From Colivivens sp963626085 (GTDB lineage: Bacteria > Bacteroidota > Bacteroidia > Bacteroidales > Bacteroidaceae): a stretch of 64,000 nucleotides of DNA. Where the stretch lies: NCBI GenBank assembly GCA_963626085.1, contig CAVFVJ010000008.1, positions 62,001 to 126,000 on the forward strand, read 5' to 3'. Of the stretch, positions 33,526-42,401 are shown in pieces. Position 1 is the first letter of the stretch, and every line of letters begins with the position of its first letter. The position numbers were made by a program, and so were the translations under genes. The notes beneath the pieces are model-generated. The model was given only the letters and a program-made list of their open reading frames with translations. It made no database searches and was not told the DNA's origin.

Positions 33526-34668
33526 CTAATCATCAGCCATCTCATTTAGCAGAAAATCCTGTAGCATTTTCTTGTCTGGCAAGGAAAGCATATAGGTAGA
33601 AACAAACAGGTTGTTATCCATGCCGGCAAGAGCATATTCCACCATCCTGTCACCTTTGCGCGTGCAGAGAAGAATGCCCACGGGCGGATTGTCGCCTGGG
33701 TTCATCTCGTTTTCCCTGAAATAAGAAACATATGCATTAAGTTGACTGAGGTTTGCATGATGGAACTCATCGTCTTTTAATTCGATGATGACGTTGTAGT
33801 GCAGCACCCGATTGTAAAACACCAAATCAGCAAAGTAGTATTCATCGTCGATAATCATCCTTTTCTGCCGTGCCTCGAAGCAGAACCCCTTGCCCATTTC
33901 AAGAAGGAAATCCTGCAGATGCGTTATCAAGGCATTTTCCAAATCGCTTTCAGTGAAGGCTTTAGGTCGAAGCCCAAGAAATTCAAATGCGAAAGGATTG
34001 TTGATGGTAAGAACGGGCATGCTGTTTCGCTCAGTCTGTTCCAGCAACAGTTCCGGCTTTTTGCTCACTCCGGCACGGAAATAAAGATTTGTGGAAATCT
34101 GGCGGCGCAGTTCCTTCACGCTCCAGCAGCACTTCATGCATTCTGTTTCGTAAAAGAATCGTGCCAGCGGTTCCTCCACCGTCATAATTTCCACGAGGTG
34201 TGAAAAAGAGAGTTGAGTGATTATCTTGTCAGGGGCAGAGATGAATTTGTCCGATGCCGTCGGACTTTTCTCCAATGATTCGTCCGATGCTGTCGGACTT
34301 ATTTGACCCCTTATCAGGTAGTTCTTAATCTGAGGGTATAACAAATAAAAGCGACGGCAATTCTTTAGTATCGTTTCATTGATTCCCCGTTTGTTCACTT
34401 TTTCTGCCAATCGTTTGAGCAGTCGGTCGCCATATGTGGCGCGGTCTTTTCCGTGCTGCTCGTATTCAACAATATAGAGACCAATGATATAGTTACGCAC
34501 GGTGGCAAAACGGTTGATTGCCTTTACAGATGCGGAATAGGCAGAATCGTGCAACTGCAATACCAGTTCAGACAGATGGTCAAAGGAAAACACTGCTTCC
34601 TTGTCCCAGTTCTCCGGCAGATTATATAACATGGCTATTTCGGTATTTTGCGTTTTCGACTGTTTCAT
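33526..34668 (-). CDS. YhcG-type PD-(D/E)XK nuclease domain protein (DUF1016)
   Basis: A 380-residue protein with an N-terminal DUF1016 helical domain (residues about 25-200, including INRFATVRNYIIGLYIVEYEQ and YGDRLLKRLAEKVNKRG) and a C-terminal PD-(D/E)XK nuclease domain (about 225-375). The catalytic region is YYFADLVFYNRVLHYNVIIE followed by LKDDEF: Asp in FADLVF, then Glu-x-Lys in IELK. A linker at about residues 120-145 contains an SPTASD motif twice. YhcG-like proteins are widely scattered, recurrent near restriction-modification and other defence genes, and their role is poorly defined. The gene is bounded by 23-bp direct repeats, and its AT-richer codon choice (by eye) differs from neighbours. 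It looks like a recently acquired single-gene cassette between uvrA-like and the CoA transferase. Confidence 0.88.
   Translation of the reverse strand: MKQSKTQNTEIAMLYNLPENWDKEAVFSFDHLSELVLQLHDSAYSASVKAINRFATVRNYIIGLYIVEYEQHGKDRATYGDRLLKRLAEKVNKRGINETILKNCRRFYLLYPQIKNYLIRGQISPTASDESLEKSPTASDKFISAPDKIITQLSFSHLVEIMTVEEPLARFFYETECMKCCWSVKELRRQISTNLYFRAGVSKKPELLLEQTERNSMPVLTINNPFAFEFLGLRPKAFTESDLENALITHLQDFLLEMGKGFCFEARQKRMIIDDEYYFADLVFYNRVLHYNVIIELKDDEFHHANLSQLNAYVSYFRENEMNPGDNPPVGILLCTRKGDRMVEYALAGMDNNLFVSTYMLSLPDKKMLQDFLLNEMADD
34250..34300. repeat. In-frame 33-bp-spaced duplication inside the yhcG-like gene
   Basis: TCCGATGCCGTCGGACTT (34250-34267) recurs at 34283-34300 with one substitution. 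The copies are 33 bp apart, an exact multiple of three, and encode the duplicated SPTASD motif in the interdomain linker. Each copy contains the inverted repeat TCCGA/TCGGA. Confidence 0.85.
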
Positions 34669-34698
34669 AGTGACTTATGATTTTTAACGATAAGAATA

Positions 34699-34721
34699 AT
34701 TGCGACAGAGTGCTCAATTCA
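34699..34721. repeat. Flanking direct repeat B of the yhcG-like cassette, overlapping the uvrA-like stop
   Basis: The partner of the repeat at 33495-33517. This copy includes the last codons and stop of the uvrA-like gene (ATG AAT TGA on the minus strand) and the following 15 bases, so the other copy is a displaced duplicate of that 3' end. Confidence 0.9.
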
Positions 34722-36990
34722 TGTATTTGGCAGTGACCGACGTGCTTGATGCCATCATCTGCAGCGGTGTCCCCATGAAAATGATGTCACCGCCCTGTTC
34801 ACCGGCACCCGGTCCCAGTTCCACGATGAAATCGGCAGACTTGATGACATCCATGTTGTGCTCGATGATATAGACAGTGTTGCCGCGGTCCACCATAGAG
34901 TCGAACAACCCGAGAATGTGCCGCACGTCCTTTATGTGCAATCCGTCGGTAGGCTCGTCGATGATGAACACCTTACCCTCCTGTCCGAGGTACGATGCCA
35001 GTTTCATGCGCTGCAGTTCACCGCCCGAGAGGGTCGACAGAGCCTGGTTGAGGTGCAAGTAAGGCAGTCCCACGTCCGCAAGCGGCTGTATCTTCGTCCT
35101 TGCCCTTTCTGCCAGTTGCCCGAACTGCGGCAAGTCGGAGAAGAAGTCCATCGCCTCCTCCACACTCATGTCCATAACCTCCGCAATATTCTTGCCCTTC
35201 ACCTTATACTCCAGTGCCTCAGGCGAGTAACGGAGTCCGTGGCACGCCTCGCAGACAGTCTCTATATTGTCCATGAACGCCATCTCCGACACAATCACGC
35301 CCTTGCCACCGCATACGGGACACGCCCCCTTGCCGTTAAACGAGAAGTAATCCTCCTTCACCTTATTGGCTTTAGCGAATATCTTACGGATGTCGCCAGC
35401 CATGTCCATATAAGTAGCAGGAGTTGACCGCAGGCTCACACCAATCTCCTTCTGGCTGATGAATACCGGCTGTGGCGCACCCTCGCTGTCAGCCTGTTCA
35501 GCCAGCCGCCTTCTGAACACCTCCATAAGACTGCTCTTGCCAGAACCAGCCACACCGCACACCACCGCCATCACCCCCATGGGGAGGTCTACCGTAACGT
35601 GTCTCAGGTTGTGCAGACACACATCCTCCAGGTGGAACGAGCCAGAAGGTTGTCGCACAGAAGTCTTCACCTCCATCCTTTCCTCTATCATCCGTCCTGT
35701 GGCAGTGCCGCTCTTGAGCAGTCCATCGTACGTGCCCTGATAGAGGATCTGTCCTCCAGCCATCCCCGCACCTGGTCCCATGTCGACGATATTGTCGGCA
35801 ATGCGAATCATCTCCTTATGGTGCTCCACCAGAATCACCGTATTGCCATGATCACGCAGTTTCCTCACGGAATTCTTCATCAGTTGGATGTCATGGTTAT
35901 GCAGTCCCACGCTCGGTTCATCGAGGATATAGAGTACATCAGCCAGTGACGAGTTGATGTACTTGGCTATCTTGCACCTCTGCGCCTCACCGCCCGAAAG
36001 GGTTCCTATGGGGCGGCTCAGACTGAGGTAACCCAATCCGATTTCTTCGAGAGCGTCAAGCCGTTGTCCTATCGATTGTTTCAGGTCCGCCGCAAGCGGG
36101 TCGGCAATTGATTTCATCCATTCGTTGAGGTGACGTATAGACATGTCGCACACCTCCGCGATATTCTTCCCTTCTATCCTGCACGCAAGCACCTTGGCGT
36201 TGAGACGTGTGCCACCACAATCGGGACACACCCCCATACGTAGCATCGGGTTGAGCACGGCACTGTGCAACAGTCCCTCCTCGGAGTTGATGATACTCCT
36301 GTACATACGTGGGACAAGCCCCTCGTACTTGGCAGTCTTCGGCCAGTTGGACGGAGGGTTCTTGAGTTTTATCTGCGGTGAATGGAGGAAGAGGTCCAGT
36401 TCCTCGGGTGTATAGTCCCTTATCTTCTTGTCGAGGTCGAACAGTCCGCTGTGCGCATAGCGTATCCACCGCCATCCGCCCTTGTGGAAGGCGATGTAAT
36501 GGATGGTGTCCTCGTCGTTGAGACTCTTGTCGAAGTCCACCAGCTTATGGATGTCCAGTTCCCTTATCTCGCCCAGTCCCGAGCAACGGGGGCAACTGCC
36601 CTGCGGGTGGTTGAAGGAGAAAGAGTCAGAATAACCCACGAACGGTTTGCCCACACGTGAGAAGAGCAGCCGCACCAGTGAATAGATGTCGGTGTAGGTA
36701 CCGACGGTAGACCGGCTGTTCTGCGCTGGTTTCTTCTGGTCGATGACAATCGCTATGGGTAGACCTTCAATTTTGTCTACATGCGGTCTGCCGTATTTGG
36801 GCAGGTACTGCTGTACGAACGAAGGGAACGTGTCGTTCAGTTCCCTTCGTGATTTGGCAGCAATGGTGTCGAGTACCAGCGAGGACTTCCCAGAGCCCGA
36901 CACGCCAGTGAACACCGTTATCTTGTATTTAGGAATCTCAAGCGATACATGCTTGAGATTGTTCTCGTATGCGCCTTCAATCCTTATCAT
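34714..36990 (-). CDS. UvrA-like ABC protein, short class II form (UvrA2/DrrC-like)
   Basis: A 758-residue tandem ABC ATPase without membrane domains. Both Walker A motifs are visible (FTGVSGSGKSSLVLDT near residue 27; VCGVAGSGKSSLME near 480), as are two signature motifs (TLSGGEAQRCK near 333; TLSGGELQRMK near 665) and zinc cysteines (CPRCSGLG, CPDCGGTR, CPVCGGKG, CEACHG). Canonical UvrA is about 940 residues; the shorter length here suggests a reduced N-terminal region, including the UvrB-interaction portion. Such short UvrA paralogues are linked to drug tolerance or DNA-adduct handling in producers, but their job in Bacteroidales is not settled. It overlaps pepP by four bases (ATGA). Confidence 0.9.
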   Translation of the reverse strand: MIRIEGAYENNLKHVSLEIPKYKITVFTGVSGSGKSSLVLDTIAAKSRRELNDTFPSFVQQYLPKYGRPHVDKIEGLPIAIVIDQKKPAQNSRSTVGTYTDIYSLVRLLFSRVGKPFVGYSDSFSFNHPQGSCPRCSGLGEIRELDIHKLVDFDKSLNDEDTIHYIAFHKGGWRWIRYAHSGLFDLDKKIRDYTPEELDLFLHSPQIKLKNPPSNWPKTAKYEGLVPRMYRSIINSEEGLLHSAVLNPMLRMGVCPDCGGTRLNAKVLACRIEGKNIAEVCDMSIRHLNEWMKSIADPLAADLKQSIGQRLDALEEIGLGYLSLSRPIGTLSGGEAQRCKIAKYINSSLADVLYILDEPSVGLHNHDIQLMKNSVRKLRDHGNTVILVEHHKEMIRIADNIVDMGPGAGMAGGQILYQGTYDGLLKSGTATGRMIEERMEVKTSVRQPSGSFHLEDVCLHNLRHVTVDLPMGVMAVVCGVAGSGKSSLMEVFRRRLAEQADSEGAPQPVFISQKEIGVSLRSTPATYMDMAGDIRKIFAKANKVKEDYFSFNGKGACPVCGGKGVIVSEMAFMDNIETVCEACHGLRYSPEALEYKVKGKNIAEVMDMSVEEAMDFFSDLPQFGQLAERARTKIQPLADVGLPYLHLNQALSTLSGGELQRMKLASYLGQEGKVFIIDEPTDGLHIKDVRHILGLFDSMVDRGNTVYIIEHNMDVIKSADFIVELGPGAGEQGGDIIFMGTPLQMMASSTSVTAKYMN

Positions 36991-38384
36991 CCCTTGGCAG
37001 CGTATACCTCCTCTATAGTCATCGGCTTCCTCTTGTGTCCGAGCAGACGTGCCCCGTCCTCAGTGATGAGGTAGTCGAGTTCGTTGCGCAGACCAGTGAA
37101 GCCCTTCCATGCCTCCAACTTATCGTAGTTGATGAAGTCGGTGAACTGCTTCTCCGCCTTCCACTTGTCGATGAGTTCGGGGATGAAGTAGATGCCCGGC
37201 TCTACGGTGAACACGAAACCCGGTTCGAGCTTACGTGCCAGACGGAGTGACTTGAATCCGAACTGTGTGCTCTTCTTCTCGCCTTCCGCATAACCCACGT
37301 ACTGTTCGCCGAGGTTCTCCATGTCGTGCACGTCGAGTCCCATCATGTGACCGACACCACAAGGGAAGAACAACGCATATGCTCCAATCTCCGCAGCCTC
37401 CCTCGGGTCGCCCTTCATCAGTCCGAGGTCTTTCATCCCGGCACAGATAGTCTCCGCAGCTGCAAGGTGAGCTTCCTTATAAGGAACACCAGGAGCCAGT
37501 TTGTCTACCGCTGCGTAGAACGACTTGAGGTGCAGGTTGTATATGGTCTCCTGCTGTTCAGTGAACTTGTCGCTCACCGGCATTGATGAGGAGAGGTCAC
37601 CAGCATAATGGAGTTGGTCCTCTGCTCCTGCATCCACGAGGAGGATGTCGCCCTCATGCAACGTGTTCATGAACGCATGCTGGTGGAGTGTCTGTCCCTT
37701 GGTGGTTGCGATGGTAGGGAATGAGCGAAAGCACCCCTGACTCATCACAGCATACTCGATGGCTGCGGCAATCTGCGACTCAGTCACACCCGGACGTGCC
37801 GCCTTGTAGGCTGCGAGGTGCATGTCTACACTTATATCGATGGCAGACTCGATATGTTCCACTTCCTCCGCAGTCTTGTGGTTACGCATGTCCACGATTG
37901 CCTTAATCATAGTGACCGACGACTTGGCTGCCTGCTCAGCAGGGTTGATGCCGAGCAGCTCCTGCAGCCACACCTGGTGCTCACCTCTGTAAGGCGGAAG
38001 GAAATGTATAGTCTGACCTTTCGTCTGCGCGTTCTTCACGTAGGTAGTCAACTGAGAGAGAGGACGGGTCTCTGTGATGCCGACAACAGCACTCTTCTCC
38101 GCCACGGTAGGCTGGTAGCCCATCCATACTATGTCGTCGATTGTCAGTTCATTGCCGAAGATGATTTCCTTGTCGTTGTCGATGTCGATGACAGCGGCAA
38201 GTCCTGCGTAATCGCCACCGAAATAATAGAGGAACGAACTGTCCTGACGGAACATGTAGGCATTGTCCGCATAGTTCATGCCGGATTCACCGTTACCGAG
38301 GAAGAGCAACAAGCCGCTTCCCACTCTCTTCTTAAGTTCAGCCCTGCGTTGAACGTAAGTCTCTTTTTTGAAAGGTCTATCCAT
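36987..38384 (-). CDS. pepP: Xaa-Pro aminopeptidase
   Basis: A 465-residue metalloaminopeptidase of the M24B family, which removes N-terminal residues preceding proline. The N-terminal domain (residues about 1-170) has the AMP_N pattern GSGLLLFLGNGESGMNYADNAYMFRQDSSFLYYFGG. The pita-bread catalytic domain carries LLVDAGAEDQLHYAGDLSSS (two metal Asp residues), FPCGVGHMMGLDVHDMEN (His), FTVEPGIYFI (Glu) and a C-terminal GLRNELDYLITEDGARLLG (Glu). It is first in a two-gene operon with the uvrA-like gene and has its own -7 element. Confidence 0.94.
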   Translation of the reverse strand: MDRPFKKETYVQRRAELKKRVGSGLLLFLGNGESGMNYADNAYMFRQDSSFLYYFGGDYAGLAAVIDIDNDKEIIFGNELTIDDIVWMGYQPTVAEKSAVVGITETRPLSQLTTYVKNAQTKGQTIHFLPPYRGEHQVWLQELLGINPAEQAAKSSVTMIKAIVDMRNHKTAEEVEHIESAIDISVDMHLAAYKAARPGVTESQIAAAIEYAVMSQGCFRSFPTIATTKGQTLHQHAFMNTLHEGDILLVDAGAEDQLHYAGDLSSSMPVSDKFTEQQETIYNLHLKSFYAAVDKLAPGVPYKEAHLAAAETICAGMKDLGLMKGDPREAAEIGAYALFFPCGVGHMMGLDVHDMENLGEQYVGYAEGEKKSTQFGFKSLRLARKLEPGFVFTVEPGIYFIPELIDKWKAEKQFTDFINYDKLEAWKGFTGLRNELDYLITEDGARLLGHKRKPMTIEEVYAAKG

Positions 38385-38415
38385 AGTTTTGCTGTTTAGT
38401 GTTGTTTTGATGCTG

Positions 38416-38423
38416 CAAATTTA
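38416..38423 (-). promoter_or_regulatory. -7 element of the pepP operon
   Basis: CAAATTTA on the plus strand gives TAAATTTG on the minus strand, 32 bases before the pepP start. Confidence 0.5.
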
Positions 38424-38470
38424 CTACAAATCACGGTTACAAGCAATTTCTGACTGGAAAAAAATAGTGG

Positions 38471-38489
38471 GCGACGTGTCTCACGTCGC
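38471..38489. repeat. REP-like palindrome, 8-bp arms
   Basis: GCGACGTG and CACGTCGC flank a three-base loop TCT. The core GTGTCTCAC is the reverse complement of the GTGAGACAC core of the neighbouring palindrome at 38558-38576. Confidence 0.8.
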
Positions 38490-38501
38490 ATATTAAGAAA
38501 A

Positions 38502-38576
38502 GTGCGGTGAGACAATGCAACTATTAGATGTGCGGTGAGACAATGCAACTATTAGATGTGCGGTGAGACACCGCAC
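38502..38576. repeat. 28-bp tandem repeat ending in a perfect palindrome
   Basis: Two identical 28-bp units (38502-38529 and 38530-38557) start GTGCGGTGAGACA and end ACTATTAGAT. A third, truncated unit at 38558 forms the perfect palindrome GTGCGGTG-AGA-CACCGCAC (38558-38576). The array lies between pepP and the secreted-protein terminator. Confidence 0.9.
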
Positions 38577-38581
38577 CTACT

Positions 38582-38616
38582 AAAAAAAAAGTGTCCGCAG
38601 CTGGTGCTGCGGACAC
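38582..38616 (-). terminator. Strong rho-independent terminator of the secreted modular protein gene
   Basis: On the minus strand GTGTCCGCAGC (38616-38606) pairs perfectly with GCTGCGGACAC (38601-38591) around a four-base loop and is followed by nine U residues (A-run 38582-38590 on the plus strand). It lies 30 bases beyond the stop of the gene at 38647. Confidence 0.93.
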
Positions 38617-38646
38617 TCATATCAGTTTCGGTTATTGTTCAGTTTC

Positions 38647-41600
38647 TCACTTCACATAAACCTTCTTGCCGTCAACTATGTTCAGACCCTTCTGCAATCC
38701 AGAGAGCTTCTGACCAGCGATGTTGTAGATGCCTTCAGCACCAGCCTTACCAGCCTCGATTGCGTCGATTGCGGTAGCCTCAGTGAAGGTAACTGTCACC
38801 TTGAGAACAACACCCTTGTTGGTTGCGTCTGAAACGATAGCCCAGCGACCTACGAAGGTGTCACCTTCTGCATAAGTATCAACGTATGCGCCAAGGTAAT
38901 CGAATGTACCTGTTGACGGGTCATTCAGCTTGATGCAATATTTGGTGTTTTCATTACCCCATGCACTAGGATTACCGTCAGCGTCAAACCATCCGTCTGT
39001 TGTGTTATCAACCAAAGAACCGTCTGCCTTCACAACGTATACAGAGACATTGTCGAATGAAAGGTCAGCTACACCAAGAGTCTCAATCACCTTATCCATG
39101 TCAAAGGTTGCGGTAATTTCTGAATAAGCAACTCCTGGCTTGTCTGTTACTGCCACATCGATAGTGTCGATTATCTCGGCGTTAATCTCAGGAGCTGCGA
39201 CATAGTTCAGTGCAACTACAACGTAAACGGTGTCGTACTCACCAGCACCTTCAGTCTTGTTTGCGAGAGCGTAAACTGCCTTATAAGAAACTGGTTCAGT
39301 ATTATAACCGTCCATACCGCCAACTGCCATAATCTGTTTAGATTCCAAAGAGAAGTCAACCTTTGAGAAGTAACGAGCGTTATTGCCCCATGTCTGCCAG
39401 TTGCCTTCAGCGTTGCGCCATCCGTCAATATTCGCTTCTGGTGTTGTACCAAGTTTATAGTTACTGTCACGAGTTCCGTCACCCATTACTGCATAGATGT
39501 TGAGCTCGTCAACAGATTCTGCACCAAGTTCTTTAAGGATTGTAGCCATGTCAACATCGCCTGAGTAACCTTCATAGGATTTACCTACAGTTGACTCAAA
39601 CGTGTAAGTGATAGTGTCAGTCTTTGCAGGAGGAACACCGAACTTAACATCCTTGAATGAGAGCCAGCTGATGTTGTTGTCAGCAGCGACAACGTACTGG
39701 ATAGTAAGTGTGCTGTCCTCGCCTACTGTAACGTTGGTAGAGTAAGTGTCAAGATACATCTGGGAAGTGCCGACCTGTGCACCTGTACAAACATCGATTG
39801 GTTCGCCACCGTTTACAACCAGAGAGATTCCGTAAGGAGTGTCTGTATTGCTGTTCTTCACACGTACACGAGTCCATGCTGAAACGGTGTACTCACCAGG
39901 AGCAAGGTCTGTCATGGTAGCTGTGAGAGTGCGCTCACCAAGAGAGTTGGCGTCGCCAGTCCAGTACTCGAAGAACGGAGTAGTGAAGTTGCTGCCGTCA
40001 CTGCCGCCCTCTGTAGACCATGTGTTGACGTAAGGAACATCATTGTAGCTCTTCACACCGAATGCGCTTCCGAGGAATGAGTTCAACTGAACAGCAGCGT
40101 GCCAGCCTGCACTCTCTACCAAAGCGTTAGCCTCAGCAGTTGTAAGGGTGAGGGCGTTGTACTTCTCCAATGGAGTAGTGTAGTAAGTGTCGTATGCCTC
40201 CTTTGTGTAGAGGTTAGTGTTCAGACTCTCTACAGTAGCAGTACGCTTGTCGAGTTCTGTCTTGGCTGCGGCATAAGCGGCTACAGAAGCCCGAGCGTCA
40301 GTAACGGCACCCTGAAGGTCTCCAACGATAGCGCAAACATCCGCTACGTTATTATCGGCAGTCTTGTCAAGAGCCTTACCCTTCTCAAGTGCAGTTGCAA
40401 GAGCGGTAGCCACCTCTGCGTTCATGGTACCCTCGATAGAGTCGCCAGCCTCAATGAGTTCATCAACCATAGGATAGAGGTCATCAAGGCTAAGAGGTGA
40501 AGCGAAAGTAAGTCTGAAGTTGTCTGCCTTGTACCAATACTTGTCAGCAGTACCAGCACTGATTGTGAGAGAACCGTTGGCAACAACTACATTGCTGTCT
40601 GTTATCTCCACGCCTGTGCCTTTGTCTACAGAAGCAGCTGTAACCTCAGTACCGTTAGCTGTAAGTGTGAGGGTCTTGCCTGCGTCTGTTGCCATTATCG
40701 CCTTGACAGTGTACTTACCCGGGTTCAGACCAGTGACAGTCTGTGAAATTGCATTTCCTACAGACCATGTGTTGAAGAGGTAAGCACCGTTGGAATTAGC
40801 CATTTTATAAGTATTGTTGGATGTAGAACGAGCACCAGTATCATTTGAATTGGTTGTTGTCCATCCTGTGATGTCACCAGTCTCGAAGTCCGGGTTGACC
40901 ATAGCGAGAGTCATGTCAGCTCCCACGGTATTCTGAGCCTTGGCAGCTGCGCGCAATGCATCTGCAAAAGCTGCTTTATCCGCTACAGTCAGACTATCGA
41001 GAGTACGGTCAGCGTATGCCATAAAGATGTCAGCGTAAATCTCGCTTCCCTTATAGTCTATCTGTCCCATTCTGTCAAGATTATTAGCAGCATTGATGTA
41101 GTTGATGGCTTCAACATAGACTGCCATTGAAGCCTTGGCGTTGTCTACAGCAGCTTTCATCTTGGCAACAGCCTCAACCCACTCATTTTCAGTTGAGTAA
41201 TCTGATGCTTTCTTGTTCTTGTATTTGATAAAAGTACTCTCCAAAGTATTTTGAACTGTTTGATTCATTGTATAGCCGGAGAGGCCTTCGCCTTCAGCAA
41301 CCAGTTCTGCCAATGTGGTGGCATAAGCGGAGAAGTCAGTGATGGCACCGTAGTAAGTCAACTGGAAGTTGTCCCAGATACACCACAGATTCACATTTGA
41401 CTCATTCTTCGCTCCTACGGTGATAGTTCCGTCAGTCACGGTAACCTTCGCTGTCGTTGCCAGATAGTTTGTTCCACCGTTGAACGACGTTGATGCGTCA
41501 CTCATACTGTTCTCTGTACCAGTCTTTGCCGGGAAGGTCACTGTAGTACCATTAAGATAGAACACAGGAAGGTTTACACTGTCAGTACCGTCCTGACGAT

Positions 41601-42294
41601 AGAATCCCTGTGCAGACAGTGCGTACACACCGTTAGGCACACCTGTAAGGGTCTGGCTCAACGTAAATGTTGAGTGGTAGGACTCGGCACAGAAGTTCTC
41701 GTTAGCACCACCTCCAAGGTTCTTGTTGCTGGCTTCCATTGTCCAAGCTGCAGTAGTGTGCACACGGCTGAAGTTCGGATTGGTGAGAAGGAATGTTGCG
41801 GAAAGAGGATTCTCGTCAGTAGCAGATGCCAACTTCTTGATAGCTTCCTCTTTTGTCAGGATGTACCACTTGGCAGCCTCAGTCACTTCAGCCACTTCTA
41901 TGACTTCATAACCGGTAGCAGAAGCTGCGGCAGCAGCCTTTGCCAAATACATTTCGCCACTTGCGATGGTGAACACACCTGCTTCGCCTTCAACAGCAGC
42001 GATAGTGAATTTGACAGAGCCATCGTTGTTGTCAACGAACAAATTACCAAGTCCCTTGTTTGTAGTTGTCAGGGTTTGGTCAAAGATGGAATAAGCACCA
42101 TCTTCACCAGTCAAGGTGAAGACATCTCCCTCAGCCGCGACACTCGCATGTGTGCCCCAACTGTTGGCACCACAGAGAAAGAGACCGCTCTCTTTGTTCT
42201 GGATGTAGTAAGAATCTCCACTCTCAATCTCATCGACAGCGAAAGAGCTGGCCGAGACTAAAAGTGCCAGTAAAGAAGTAAACATTTTCTTCAT
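38647..42294 (-). CDS. Large secreted modular protein, probable surface-exposed
   Basis: A 1215-residue exported protein; MKKMFTSLLALLVSASSFA is the signal peptide, and ATG 42294 was chosen over upstream in-frame codons because it starts this peptide. The N-terminal region has a beta-trefoil-like segment (SGDSYYIQNKESGLFLCGAN). Then come at least three beta-sandwich modules resembling carbohydrate-binding domains (NPNFSRVHTTAAWTMEAS, NPDFETGDITGWTTTNSN, EYWTGDANSLGERTLTATMT). Helical FIVAR-like linkers separate them (LIEAGDSIEGTMNAEVATAL), and two repeats of a beta domain follow (TITYTFESTVGKSYEGYSG; YSEITATFDMDKVIETLG). The C-terminus EGIYNIAGQKLSGLQKGLNI then VDGKKVYVK is a conserved Prevotella tail, probably for sorting. 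No catalytic domain is recognised; carbohydrate or host-surface binding is inferred. Promoter and terminator are both strong. Confidence 0.82.
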   Translation of the reverse strand: MKKMFTSLLALLVSASSFAVDEIESGDSYYIQNKESGLFLCGANSWGTHASVAAEGDVFTLTGEDGAYSIFDQTLTTTNKGLGNLFVDNNDGSVKFTIAAVEGEAGVFTIASGEMYLAKAAAAASATGYEVIEVAEVTEAAKWYILTKEEAIKKLASATDENPLSATFLLTNPNFSRVHTTAAWTMEASNKNLGGGANENFCAESYHSTFTLSQTLTGVPNGVYALSAQGFYRQDGTDSVNLPVFYLNGTTVTFPAKTGTENSMSDASTSFNGGTNYLATTAKVTVTDGTITVGAKNESNVNLWCIWDNFQLTYYGAITDFSAYATTLAELVAEGEGLSGYTMNQTVQNTLESTFIKYKNKKASDYSTENEWVEAVAKMKAAVDNAKASMAVYVEAINYINAANNLDRMGQIDYKGSEIYADIFMAYADRTLDSLTVADKAAFADALRAAAKAQNTVGADMTLAMVNPDFETGDITGWTTTNSNDTGARSTSNNTYKMANSNGAYLFNTWSVGNAISQTVTGLNPGKYTVKAIMATDAGKTLTLTANGTEVTAASVDKGTGVEITDSNVVVANGSLTISAGTADKYWYKADNFRLTFASPLSLDDLYPMVDELIEAGDSIEGTMNAEVATALATALEKGKALDKTADNNVADVCAIVGDLQGAVTDARASVAAYAAAKTELDKRTATVESLNTNLYTKEAYDTYYTTPLEKYNALTLTTAEANALVESAGWHAAVQLNSFLGSAFGVKSYNDVPYVNTWSTEGGSDGSNFTTPFFEYWTGDANSLGERTLTATMTDLAPGEYTVSAWTRVRVKNSNTDTPYGISLVVNGGEPIDVCTGAQVGTSQMYLDTYSTNVTVGEDSTLTIQYVVAADNNISWLSFKDVKFGVPPAKTDTITYTFESTVGKSYEGYSGDVDMATILKELGAESVDELNIYAVMGDGTRDSNYKLGTTPEANIDGWRNAEGNWQTWGNNARYFSKVDFSLESKQIMAVGGMDGYNTEPVSYKAVYALANKTEGAGEYDTVYVVVALNYVAAPEINAEIIDTIDVAVTDKPGVAYSEITATFDMDKVIETLGVADLSFDNVSVYVVKADGSLVDNTTDGWFDADGNPSAWGNENTKYCIKLNDPSTGTFDYLGAYVDTYAEGDTFVGRWAIVSDATNKGVVLKVTVTFTEATAIDAIEAGKAGAEGIYNIAGQKLSGLQKGLNIVDGKKVYVK

Positions 42295-42401
42295 ACTTTT
42301 TCGATTTTGAGTTAATAATATAGTTAATTGTATAGATTGTTCCGTATTGGTTTCAGTAAGCAAAAGGTTCATTAACCCTCACACCCAGCAAACATCGGTG
42401 G

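Noticed and set aside
38502..38576. CRISPR array
   Set aside because: The 28-bp repeats are directly adjacent without spacers, and no cas genes are near.
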